A stretch of 64,000 bases of DNA from Enoplolaimus lenunculus. Its lineage: Eukaryota; Nematoda; Enoplea; Enoplida; Thoracostomopsidae. A model generated the notes under the pieces. It had not been told where the DNA came from and did not search any database. It saw nothing but the letters and a program-made list of their open reading frames with translations. The stretch spans positions 124,001 to 188,000 of the forward strand of contig JASANG010002725.1 in NCBI GenBank assembly GCA_030248215.1. Reading direction: 5' to 3'. A program made the translations under genes and the position numbers. Of this stretch, positions 12,054 through 21,937 are shown one piece after another; position 1 is the stretch's first letter, and every line of letters starts with the position of its first letter.

Positions 12054-13236
12054 ATCTGGATCCCCCAGTGTAGGTGTCACGAGTACTTTAGTAGCCAATA
12101 AAATTGCAGGTTTCGAAAATTTGTGAGGGGTGCTTTAGACGCGAGAACTCAAGTTCGGGGTGCATCTAGACACGTTTCAGATGCTCTTAACTTATTAATA
12201 ATATTGCTTATATGCACAAAAATAGATAAAGTTACCGTAAATGCATATTACAAGTCCAGCTTAATATTATCTGGAGACAAATAAACTTTATAGGACGAAA
12301 AGCTGTCCATTCTTTAAACGATGCTAAATGTCAGACGAATAACGAAAGAGGGGCAGAGGTCTTCGCCTAGCCCAAGCTACAACATTACTGTCAGGTAAAC
12401 GCATTGGCCTATTGATCAGCGTTAACAGTTGACCAAACTTCAAAACCAATATTTAAGTAGATTTTAAGTGGTCGTCCGGCCCTCATAAATGTGAATTTGT
12501 TAGTACACGCATTCCTAAAGTGTTATATATACATATGTACAAACATACATACATACATATATATATACAAACATACATACATATATACATATATATACTT
12601 ATATATATTTACTTATATATATACATATGTATATAGTTATATGTTACATATATATTATCTATTTATTTTTCTATATCCTTAATATTATTAATTTAGTGAA
12701 AAGTATCGATTGCTTATTGAACTAGAATCGAAATGTCTGCTAAACTAGAATTGTATTTGTGTAGATTTTACGGTTTGTTAAGCGTTCAATTATAAAAATG
12801 ACCTATAAAGTTGCATAAATAGACTCAGTGGGTTCGATTGCAACAGTGCAACTTGATTACGATATATTTTGTTGGCGGACACATTTTTCTTTTGTTTTTT
12901 TTGTTGTCGAATTTGTGCTGGAGTAAACTTGAAGTATTGGAAACCTTTGCTTGCACCAGGGTACAAAACACGAAAGAAACTGGAGCCGGAGGTCAACAAA
13001 ATTTGGCCAGAGTCGAAGTCGGAGTTGAAGTTTAAATCAAGTGGCCAAAAACCGCATAACTAAGTTTCACCAAAATTGTTTTGTCTGTTTTGAAAAATTT
13101 TGACAATTCTTCAGAAATTGACAATTGTCGGAAATTTACGAACAGATTAATAAACAGAAAACAGCTTTTTAGAAGTGTAAATACTTTCCCTACCTTAGCT
13201 GCCTTAAAATCTTTGGTGACAATTCTACCGTAGCCG
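12054..13236. other. Spacer with AT-rich microsatellite
   Basis: About 12525-12670 is a low-complexity tract of ACAT and AT units. Open frames at 12838-13063 carry no recognisable domain. No gene is supported. Confidence 0.5.
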
Positions 13237-13434
13237 GGGCCAATGCAAAGAACAGGGGGCGGAACAGTATTATAAGCATATTCCTAAAGCCTAAGCCTAA
13301 GCGTAAGAATGAGCATATTCCTAAGCCTAAGCCGAACCTAAGCCGAAGCCAAGCAAAAAAAATTAGTCTACAGCTTAAGCATATTCTATTCTAGTCTCAC
13401 AGAAAAACGTTCCGCCCCTGATCTTTTCATGGGG
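13237..13434 (+). mobile_element. TTAGGC-rich MITE, copy 3
   Basis: The ends are GGCCAATGCAAAGAACAGGG and, on the right, CCGCCCCTGATCTTTTCATG. The CCTAAG array is expanded and partly duplicated here (ATTCCTAAGCCTAAGCC occurs in two blocks), so the internal array has changed length since insertion. Confidence 0.75.
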
Positions 13435-13535
13435 CGTAGCCGGGATCAATTTTTAACCGATGGGTTTCCTGAGTAATTGTTTATAACGGTCGGTTTATAA
13501 AGTAAAAAATAGTGTTTATTATTTCTATTTGTTTA

Positions 13536-13695
13536 TCTATATATTAAAGCTGGAATGCCCCACAGACGTATTTTGGGAACTTTCCAGCATAACTTTGTTT
13601 ACAATGAGTTCCAAATGTTCTGTGAAAGGAATATCTGCGTGAAGATGTTTGTGCACTCGCTAACTTTTGCGCGTTGCATAAAACCGGCTGCCTAG
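13536..13695 (+). mobile_element. Short Helitron-like element
   Basis: It begins TCTATATATTAAAGCTGGAA directly after an A and ends CTAG directly before a T, as expected for Helitrons, which insert between A and T and leave no target duplication. A second copy at 20354-20524 has the same start and end, and a 5' fragment lies at 50506. A GC-rich stretch with a short hairpin lies before the 3' end. There is no Rep/helicase coding; this is a non-autonomous copy. Confidence 0.6.
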
Positions 13696-13740
13696 TGGTA
13701 TATAATGAGACAAGATTTGTATTAATTTTTTTTGTTTTTT

Positions 13741-14190
13741 TGAAACGGCGTACGCGTTTCGTTTTTGCCCGACCCCTGCCTTATTTAGAGGGGTGGCCGA
13801 TATGATACAATATATACGACTGTACAAGCTTAGCAGTTTTGAAATATAAACTGGTTAGCTGTAAAGTACCATAACATTCAAGCTAGCACGACTTGTATCC
13901 CCCTAAATAAGGGGAGCGACTGCCAGCGCAACGTGCGCCGAGTACATTCTTTTGTACACTACACAGTATGTACCCAGTTGCAGTGGCGGATCCAGGATTT
14001 CCAAATGGGGGGGGCAAAATTTCATAGGTAATAAACTAATTTTTCCACCCACACACAAACCACGAACTATTGCCATGAAACTGCTATAAAATTTTTGTCG
14101 AGATGCTGTTGGGGGGGCCACGGCCGGGGTGCCCCCCCATGGATCCGCCATTGCCCAGTTACACATTCTTGTTACAGATGTCATCCACTC
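13741..14190. mobile_element. Foldback MITE (Mutator-like family), interrupted
   Basis: It is related to the pair at 765-1314: the same CCCCTAAATAAGGGG loop, GTACATTC and ATGTACCCAGTT blocks, and ending CATCCACTCT. The left arm is incomplete. A hAT-like MITE (13981-14153) splits the GTACCCAGTT block, so this foldback element is the older of the two. Confidence 0.6.
13981..14153 (+). mobile_element. hAT-like MITE, GGCGGATCCA family, short form
   Basis: The ends are CAGTGGCGGATCCAGGA and, on the right, CCATGGATCCGCCATTG. The 8-bp duplications are CCCAGTTG (13973-13980) and CCCAGTTA (14154-14161). At 173 bp it lacks the internal block carried by the copies at 6783 and 11612, so it represents the form before that block arrived, or one that lost it. 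Confidence 0.85.
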
Positions 14191-15533
14191 TGGATTTTAC
14201 TAAACAAGAATATTTTGAAGTAGTAAAGATACTGCAAGCTTGATGTCAGTTTTCTGATTATTAACGCTTGTGTTTATTAAACGATGTTACGTCGTCTTGA
14301 AACTATAACGCCAACGGAAAACTATCTTTGACGTCGCAATCCTTTGAAAAGTAGCAGTTTATGTAATAATTGCAGCACGGATTTGTGTTCTTCCGGGATA
14401 TGTACAGACACTACTTTAATGCGTCATTTGTGCAACACTAGTCGAACGAAGTGAGGCGAGTGCGTGCACAAGAGAATCGCTGTCTTGGTGTGATAGTGAA
14501 TAAATAACGAGTGCACGCAGAAGTTTGGAACGAATTCGATACCACCAAATCGGCACGAGTGTGCCACGCGAGTTCTTGAGTCGCATGCATAGCCAGTCAT
14601 CGATATCTAAGTACACCGCAGGCTGAAAGGAACGTTGAGCAGGGCACGTTTGTATATCGTGCCTCTGTATAGATCAGGCCGTAACAACTGTATAAGCACA
14701 TTCGTAAGCCTAAGCAAAAAGTCTAAAACGAACGATTACTCCATCGACGGTCTAACATCATATAATTTTGGTTTTTGAAATAAACTGACACAAAATTTTT
14801 GTACATCTGTTTACAAATACAGATATAAACCAGCGGTTGGCCCCAGATAGCTTAGACAATTTAAAAATTTTGGTGCCCGCTAGAAAAATTTCAGACTAAC
14901 AGTAAGACCTGGGAACACCGTACATGGCTCTCCTAAACAAGATATGGCGCCCCTATAGCGTGCCAAACGGGCTACTGGTCTGAACTATTTAGTGGAGCAT
15001 GAAAAAAATTCTCACGTAGTGTTTGAAATTTTATAAGCTTTAAACACCGCATACAGTACACTTTAATGTTATATTTTGTCGTTTCATTTGTTTCCCGCTG
15101 CCGGTCACCGGGTATAACCGTTCGGCTCAGTAGAGGCACAGTAAGGCACGCTGAGGCTTGCATTAACCGTGCTTAAAACGTACCAAACAATTATATTTAG
15201 AAGGCACAGTGGTTGTAGAACAGCTCTTGCAGTTATTTTCGCTGTTATTATTTTTCAGATAAATACATTAAAAGAGTTATTCTCGGGTATTTAACAACTG
15301 TATACCTCTTCATTTTGTTTCGATATTTATTCGGGTTTCAAAGGCCGAGTGCTCAACCAACAGGAGCCTGGCGGTCTCCCTCGTGCAGTATTATTGTTAT
15401 AATGATTATTGGTATCATATACTCTTGCTCAATACAACCCACTTCAAGTTTATTAGCGTTTCGTACTCCTGTAAGCGTTGGTACTAAAATATCAAATTCG
15501 GCGTGCGACAGTATTGGCCATCCTATTGTCATA
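14191..15533. other. Upstream region of the GPCR gene
   Basis: A worn relic of the TTAGGC-rich MITE is visible at about 14668-14735. The remainder, including the presumed promoter and 5' UTR of the GPCR at 15916, shows no motif I can name. Confidence 0.4.
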
Positions 15534-15542
15534 CAACAACAA

Positions 15543-15577
<35 letters not shown>

Positions 15578-15652
15578 CAACCGCCAACATCATCATCATC
15601 AACAACAACAAAAACAACAACAACAACAACAACAACAACAGCAGCAAACACG
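15534..15652. repeat. CAA/CAG-rich simple repeat upstream of GPCR
   Basis: Interrupted (CAA)n with CAG, ATC and CAC units, ending about 260 bases before the GPCR start codon. Frames through it give polyGln and polyAsn, and the polyGln frame overlaps the start of the GPCR gene in another frame. It is read as repeat in the 5' flank or leader, not as protein. Confidence 0.8.
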
Positions 15653-15915
15653 AGCTACTCCTGGCATTAACCATCCAGTATCTGAACGCAACATTACAAG
15701 AGTGCACAATAGTTACTCCTGTTTGCATTACAACAACTCCAACAGCGGCTGTTGCTCATCGAAGACAAGATCGTCGCGAATCTCCTTATATTGCTATAAG
15801 CCATCTTCCTTATTTAGCAAACAAATCCCCTACTCGTATTTAAATCACTCCTGTAACCATCACTCCCTACAACGCTTGCATATCGCCTACTTTAATAACG
15901 ATTTGACCAGTAGAA

Positions 15916-18711
15916 ATGTACAGCGAGCTAAGCTACGGTATCGCAGTAACCCTAACATTAACAGCGGCAACATTTGGGATCGCAGGCAACATAGTTTCAA
16001 TAATAATATTCTCACAACGTTCAATGCGAGTACATTCAATCAATATACTCCTGTGCAGTCTTAGTGTTACAGATCTACTCCTGGTAACTATTGCAATACC
16101 CTCGTTTGGCGTGATAGGTATCGTACAGCAATATGCCCTGTATCCTTTGGTAGTTTTTGCAACTTACCCTATTGCTATGATCATTCAAGCGAGTTCTATT
16201 TGGATATTAGTTTTAATAACTGCAGAACGGTTCTGGGCAGTTTGCTATCCATTAACCGCTAGAAGGTTTAGCAATCGAAAAGCATTCGTTGCACTCGCGT
16301 GCATTTATGCAACCTCAATTGCGTATAACGCAATTCGATGGTGGGAGTACGAACTGTTATGGCGAGAAGAAGACGTGGTCACTCCTAGTGAAAATAACAC
16401 TGACCCTGAATTGAGTGGCCAACCAATTAAAACCGTGCGTTATGTCCCCGATGTTGCTCCGTATTTAAAAATGAACCAATTATATATGAGCGTGTATTTT
16501 GGTGGCATGTATTTGGCGTTTATCGCCCTGCTTCCGTTCAGTATTTTAGTAACACTGAATTGTTATATTATTCACGCTATTAGATGTGCAAATAAGACTC
16601 GGCAAACGCTAAGTAGCCGACAAGTAACCGAACATAAAACGACACATATGATGATTATTATAATTGTTGTTTTTGCAATTTGTAATACATTGCCAATTGC
16701 GCTAAATATTGCAGAATGTATTGATCCGCAGCTATTTCAGCATGTTGAAGTGAATTCAAGTGCATCGTACGACTCTGGTACTACTCCTGGTTTGTTGTTA
16801 GGGTCACCGGGGCTCGAAGTGCTAAATTCTACCGGTCAGTTGGTTCCTGAACAAACACAGAACGCATCCCAGATTATAAGATATATCGTCTATAATGACG
16901 CTGCATATTTAGCGTTGGATATTAGCAATTTGTTAGTTGTTATTAATTCAAGTACAACTTGCTTTATTTACTGGTATTTCAGTCAACGGTATAGGACGTT
17001 GTTTACGCAATTGCTACGATGTACCATATGGAGTAAATCACGTCGGTGTTCCGGGTCGACTACAAGAGTAGCGTATTATGGCGTCAATAACATAACTGAA
17101 GCTACTACTCGAGGACAGTTTAATAGTGAGTCCGTACGATATCCCCTGTTGCGGACTAAACAAGGCCGGGCTACAGTTTGCGGGGCAGATGGGACCAGTA
17201 GGCAACAGCAGGCGGGAAGAGGTAAAGAAAAACGATTTAACGGATGGCGGATCGCAAGTAAACGTTACGGGCACGGCTCGCGATTAACAACGGTCAGTGA
17301 ATCACCCCAGGCATCGAGTGCGATATCTCGAATATCAAACAAAACTACAGCTTTGAGTCAATTTTTTGGCAGAAGTTGTGGATCGTTTCAGGCTGAAACA
17401 CCTTCTACACGAACGGAAGACATAGCAAGTGGAAGTGAAGATAAGCAAGCGTTGACGTTTGTTAATTTCAACGCCCAACAAGCAGAGCTGTCAAACGCGT
17501 GGCCAGACGAGCAAAATGGCACATTGCCTAGCAGTTGTGCTCCTGATCCTTCGACAGAAAGTGTCGAAGACAGAGCAAGTGTTCAGTTACGCCGCTCAAA
17601 CGCGAGTACAGAACATTTGGTTGAATTTGAAACAATTGGCTTCGAAAATAACATAAAAAATCGAGAGAATTCGACCGATTCCGAAACTGCTCCTGAAGAT
17701 GTGTGTTCGGCAAGTGTTCAGCCATCAAACAACTTCAGTGGTTTGTCCAATTCTCAAAATGATTCCCAAACGAACGGAGTTGAGGACCAACCACGAATGG
17801 AGGTGCAAATTTCGATATCCGTTCAAAGTACAGAAGAATCAATTGACACTAATGGCGAAAAACAACATCCAATTAGCACCGTAGGAAACCAGCAGTCAAC
17901 GAAAAAAACCTGCAAAAACCAAGAACAAATCAAAGATATTGATGAAAATCAAAAGTCAATCAACGTTAATATTCTTGTTGAAAATAGGCAACCAATCGAC
18001 CTCGCCAATAAAGATCGACCGGAAATCAACATCGTCGGAGAAAGACAGCAAACAATTAGCACTGTCGGTGAAAGTGGGCAACCAATCAGCGCCGTCGAAA
18101 ACATTTGGCTGCCGATCAACCACATCGATGATGAAAAACAGCCAATCAACGTCATAGATGCAGATCAACAGCCAATCAACGCCACTGATAAAAATATACT
18201 GCGAACCAGCTCCGCTGTTGAACATCAACCACCAATCGGTGGCAACGATGAAAAACCAATGAAAGAAGTCAATAAAACTAAACAGCCCAACAACGCTGTG
18301 AAACAAAATCCACCTGAAGACTATAGACAAAAACAGCGAATAAATGAAACGCTGGCGCCGCAACAGGTAACCAATGAAACCAAAAGTTTGCACCCAAAAT
18401 GCAACATAACCAACAACCAAGAATCCAACCCAAGTTTTTACAGCTTTAAAACGCCCAATAGCACTGTGTCAGGATCCACTTTTGCCAGTATTACACCAAT
18501 CACTCCACATCCTAAATTTAGAGCTCCGAGTGCCAATGACAATCAAAATCCACGCAACCGTTCAGTTAGCGAAAAACCTTCTCAAGCAAGTGAAACCAAG
18601 CAAATTTGTCGATACTTAAGTTTTGACGAGAGATCACAAACTCGAGCGCTTCCTGTACAGAAGGTAACTGGAAACAGATGGAAACCTAAATCTCAAACGT
18701 CAAATTCGTAG
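15916..18711 (+). CDS. Rhodopsin-family GPCR, FMRFamide-receptor type, intronless
   Basis: 931 residues in one exon. Seven membrane spans fall within residues 7-385: TM1 has N25 in GNIV, TM2 has D53, and TM3 ends ERF (104-106) in place of DRY and runs on as ERFWAVCYPL. TM6 has CNTLP in place of CWxP. TM7 ends INSSTTCFIYWYF in place of NPxxY. The CN-P and NSS-IY forms, the YPxA before TM3 and the AVCxPL after it are typical of the invertebrate FMRFamide receptor group, so a plasma-membrane neuropeptide receptor is inferred; the ligand is not known. No Cys is seen at the top of TM3 or in the second outer loop, so the usual disulfide appears absent. Only about six residues precede TM1; an upstream non-coding or short coding exon cannot be excluded. 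The ~540-residue tail is Ser/Asn/Gln-rich and contains imperfect repeats built on QPI(N/S). AATAAA lies at 18898. Confidence 0.88.
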   Translation: MYSELSYGIAVTLTLTAATFGIAGNIVSIIIFSQRSMRVHSINILLCSLSVTDLLLVTIAIPSFGVIGIVQQYALYPLVVFATYPIAMIIQASSIWILVLITAERFWAVCYPLTARRFSNRKAFVALACIYATSIAYNAIRWWEYELLWREEDVVTPSENNTDPELSGQPIKTVRYVPDVAPYLKMNQLYMSVYFGGMYLAFIALLPFSILVTLNCYIIHAIRCANKTRQTLSSRQVTEHKTTHMMIIIIVVFAICNTLPIALNIAECIDPQLFQHVEVNSSASYDSGTTPGLLLGSPGLEVLNSTGQLVPEQTQNASQIIRYIVYNDAAYLALDISNLLVVINSSTTCFIYWYFSQRYRTLFTQLLRCTIWSKSRRCSGSTTRVAYYGVNNITEATTRGQFNSESVRYPLLRTKQGRATVCGADGTSRQQQAGRGKEKRFNGWRIASKRYGHGSRLTTVSESPQASSAISRISNKTTALSQFFGRSCGSFQAETPSTRTEDIASGSEDKQALTFVNFNAQQAELSNAWPDEQNGTLPSSCAPDPSTESVEDRASVQLRRSNASTEHLVEFETIGFENNIKNRENSTDSETAPEDVCSASVQPSNNFSGLSNSQNDSQTNGVEDQPRMEVQISISVQSTEESIDTNGEKQHPISTVGNQQSTKKTCKNQEQIKDIDENQKSINVNILVENRQPIDLANKDRPEINIVGERQQTISTVGESGQPISAVENIWLPINHIDDEKQPINVIDADQQPINATDKNILRTSSAVEHQPPIGGNDEKPMKEVNKTKQPNNAVKQNPPEDYRQKQRINETLAPQQVTNETKSLHPKCNITNNQESNPSFYSFKTPNSTVSGSTFASITPITPHPKFRAPSANDNQNPRNRSVSEKPSQASETKQICRYLSFDERSQTRALPVQKVTGNRWKPKSQTSNS
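17857..18240 (+). repeat. Degenerate tandem repeat in GPCR tail
   Basis: About eight or nine units of 14-15 codons, each with a core like (Q)QPIN or QPIS followed by an acidic DE or VGE. Examples in the protein are ENRQPIDLAN, ESGQPISAVE, DEKQPINVID and ADQQPINATD. Units differ at most codons, so this is an old protein-coding repeat, not a recent microsatellite. Confidence 0.75.
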
Positions 18712-18897
18712 CGGATTCGGACAAAACACATTCCAGCAGCTGATTCTTGACTTATCGTTCCGAGTACCATTTAATTTCGAACGTTAACTAACTAATATAC
18801 AATTGTGGTTGCAAGGTCAAAATCTGAGAAGCATGAGTGGACATCCAGTGGCGTAAAATATAAACAAAAACACTAAATTGCTCAAGTCATAAGTGGA

Positions 18898-18903
18898 AAT
18901 AAA
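18898..18903 (+). promoter_or_regulatory. Probable poly(A) signal of the GPCR gene
   Basis: AATAAA lies 187 bases after the stop codon and is the first such hexamer on the plus strand after the coding region. Confidence 0.5.
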
Positions 18904-19579
18904 TTGTATATTTTTATGTTAAATTAAAAAAAGTTAATGCAAAATGACTTTAATTTGTGCTGCATTATGATATAATCAACGGGTCTGGTGTATCCAAGAG
19001 AATCCACCTACGCCATGGCAACCGACCAGAAAACAAAACATTTTCCGAAGGGGCACTCAAAGATTTCGCTTCGCAGTACAATACATGCTAGTTTGAAACT
19101 TTTCTAGACGATCTAAAATTTTTGACTGAGCTACCTTACCCCCGTTTGGTCCTCTGGCTACCGCCACATCCAAGTTACACAAAAAGAAACATCCATACAG
19201 AGAGAAAAATAATTATTATACATTTAATGTCTAGGGCAACCACATAATAGCCATACAATTTAGATTGGAATGCTTAGGATGACAGATGTGAGATGAGAGG
19301 GTTGAAAGCCCGATTTATACGAACACGGGTTTTCTCGGAGGGGGTGGAATTTTCACTTAGCCGAACACGGAAATTTTCTGAAAGGGGAGGGGGTGGAATT
19401 CCGACTTAGCCGAACACTGTTCTTCCCTGGCATGGGTTTTTATTTCAAGCATCTGCATTAAAGCGCAACAGCGCACAGAAAAACAGTTTCAAACCTCGTC
19501 ACTAACTCTAGAGCAAGTTGCTTCTGGTTGGCAAACTTGATTATTTTCCTGCTTTAAATAAAAAAATCCTGTACAAATA
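18904..19579. other. Spacer with short tandem repeat
   Basis: At 19318-19430 a unit containing CTTAGCCGAACACGG and GGGGGTGGAATT occurs a little over two times with periods of 42 and 49 bases. No gene was seen. Confidence 0.5.
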
Positions 19580-20016
19580 CTGTATTGACCCGAATAATAG
19601 GGGGGTAATAAGAGGGGGCCCCATTTTGAGTCCGAATCAATTGGAGTACGTATTCCTAACGCGAATCCGTCAGCGGATAGAGTCCCTAAACCCTAATTAG
19701 AGTCCATAAATGTCAACTAACCCGAATTGTAGCGCATAAATGACTCCAGGACCAAATAATTTGAGTTCGAAACTTTAAAGCGTACTTAAATTTTGAAAGT
19801 ACATTCCTAAGTATAACCTTGTATTATCGCTCAAGCTATTGACACAAGACAAACGTTTATTCAACGGATAATTGCAGTAGCGGGTATATATCACTAACGA
19901 AGGGCGGCTGTGCGTGGGTTGAAAATAAATAAGTCCCTAACCGAATAACAAGGGGAGGGTACCCTCTGGAGAGGCCAAATAAATATCAGTCCCCCCTCTT
20001 ATTCCGGTAACTACAG
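19580..20016 (+). mobile_element. TA-flanked MITE (Tc1/mariner-like duplication)
   Basis: TA flanks both sides. The left end reads CTGTATTGACCCGAATAATA and the right, reverse-complemented, CTGTAGTTACCGGAATAAGA, both followed by a G run. The body is rich in GAGTCC and no protein is encoded. Part of this element sits inside the hAT-like MITEs at 6783 and 11612, and a right-end fragment lies at about 23193-23250. A TA duplication points to the Tc1/mariner superfamily but does not prove it. Confidence 0.65.
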
Positions 20017-20153
20017 TACAGCCAGTGCCACAGAATGCAATAATTACATGAATGCTCTTCGTTAGAGCTTTAATTGCTACGCAAAAAACAATGCTTGTCA
20101 GTATTAACGCGTATTCTCATATGTGGCGTTACAGAAGAATCTCTTAGTACATG

Positions 20154-20310
20154 CCAATGTATAGAACAGGGCCGGAACAGCATTGTATGAATATTCCAGT
20201 CTAAACTTAAGCGTGACGATAAGCCTATTCCTAAAGCCTAAGCAGTAATTAGCCTAGAACTTCAAACTTGCTCTATTACAATCGCGTGGTAGAACGATCC
20301 TCCATTGGTC
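20154..20310 (+). mobile_element. TTAGGC-rich MITE, diverged copy
   Basis: The left end GCCAATGTATAGAACAGGGC and the CTATTCCTAAAGCCTAAGC interior are recognisable; the right end (GTAGAACGATCCTCCATTGG) is worn. Confidence 0.55.
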
Positions 20311-20353
20311 GTTTACAGGGGTAGTACAAACGCTGAATCGAATTGGTCACCTA

Positions 20354-20524
20354 TCTATATTATTAAAGCTGCAACGTCCCACATACGTATTTTATGCAAG
20401 TTCCCCGCATACTTTGTTTACAATAGTTTCATAGCATATAGTTGCGTTTGTTCTATATTTTAAAAATTCCAGATTTTTGTGCATTCCTAAATCTTTTGCG
20501 CATTGCGCATAGTTGGACGACTAG
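20354..20524 (+). mobile_element. Short Helitron-like element, second copy
   Basis: It starts TCTATATTATTAAAGCTGCA after an A and ends GACTAG before a T. The hairpin GCGC-ATT-GCGC lies 18 bases before the end. The body (CACATACGTATTTT, ACTTTGTTTACAAT) matches the copy at 13536. Confidence 0.6.
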
Positions 20525-21937
20525 TAACATTTAAAGTAGATGTAGAATGATGTAAAAAAATTTCAAACGGTGCAAAATTTTATTTTATTTTATTGTACAA
20601 CTGTATTTTTAACATTTCAAGCACTGGACAAATCATAAACATAGCATACAACACTATAAAGATTCGGCCCATGTTACTTTAAGGGGCGTCCAGGTTTCCT
20701 GTGGGTCTATAAAAGAGTAGGTTTAGATTCTATACATTTTTTGCTTAGGCTTACGCTTAAGAACGCATTTTTGCAACGCTTAGGCTTAGCTTAGGCTTAG
20801 GAATATGGTTAATCTACTGTTACACTCCTAAAAGTAACTGATTAAGATTCTAAACACGCCGACTCAACAAAAAATGCCATACAAGATCTACCGAAATATG
20901 TCTGTAGGTACCGTTTTGCGACAAATTATTTTTTGAAAGCGATCAGTAAAACAAATCACTTATTTCAGATGTAGGTATAAAAATTCTCTGTTAGTCAGTT
21001 AGAAAAATCATACAAAAAATTACTATTCTCCGTTTTTAGACGTCTTGAAATTCATAAAAAGCGGGTCAAAATTTGCTGAATCAAGTTTTAGATTATAAAA
21101 TACAAAAGTAAAATCCGTTTTAATTAGGCCAAACAAGCCTAATGGGCTAATGTATATATCTTACACTTGACAGAGGAAAATAATTTCACATTTAACGACA
21201 TAAAACACTTATCTATGGTTCCGTCCCATCTCATAAATTTATAAAAGGTTTTTATATATTTTTCCTAAATATTTTTCATATGCAGTGGTGCAATAAATAT
21301 TAAGTTAATTCTACTATCACAAAAAATTATTAAGCCAAATTTGAGATTAATATAGATGGACAACACATATCTGGGCCATGTCAAGAATTTTACAAGATGT
21401 TCTGATATGAAAAAATTTCCGATGCCCATCATTAGAAATTAAATTGAAAACCTATCAAAACAGGTTTCATGTCGACAATTTTGTCAATATTACATTTCTA
21501 TGTGCAGAAACATTTAGCTTAACCACAAACATACTACAGTTTATAATAAGGGCTTGCACAACCCACTAAGCTTTGGTCTAAACTTTAGTATAAACCTGAG
21601 CGTAAGCCTAAATATAAGCGTAATCCTAATACTAAGCCGCGACTTAGTCACTGTAGTCTCTAAGTACACCAGTATTCCTGTTTCCCAACAGACAGGCCCC
21701 TATAATTAACATAGGTCCTAGTATATATTATGCATTTTGCATGATAATACTAGGCCAATATTAGGCGGCAATAAACTATTGAACCTGTGATATTTAGTGA
21801 TACTACTCACGAGCCCACCCCTCCATTACTTGATAACAAACATATGCAGATCAAATTTAAGCCCAATCGTTGGAGAACAATATTTTGGACGGTCGCTTCC
21901 ATTTGCCACAGTCCTGATTCCTGCCGTTTTATTAAGC
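20525..21937. other. Spacer with worn TTAGGC-type relics
   Basis: Decayed pieces with CTTAGGCTTA or AAGCCTAA motifs are visible at about 20690-20835 and 21540-21665. The 3' UTR of the minus-strand gene ending at 21938 should lie here. No other gene was seen. Confidence 0.45.

Noticed and set aside
15315-16064. 249-codon polyGln/His-rich frame overlapping the GPCR start
   Set aside because: It crosses a CAA microsatellite and runs into the receptor gene in a different frame; the receptor frame is clearly the coding one from 15916.
17038-18420. Several antisense open frames opposite the GPCR tail
   Set aside because: Shadows of the compositionally biased, repetitive tail; no independent signal.
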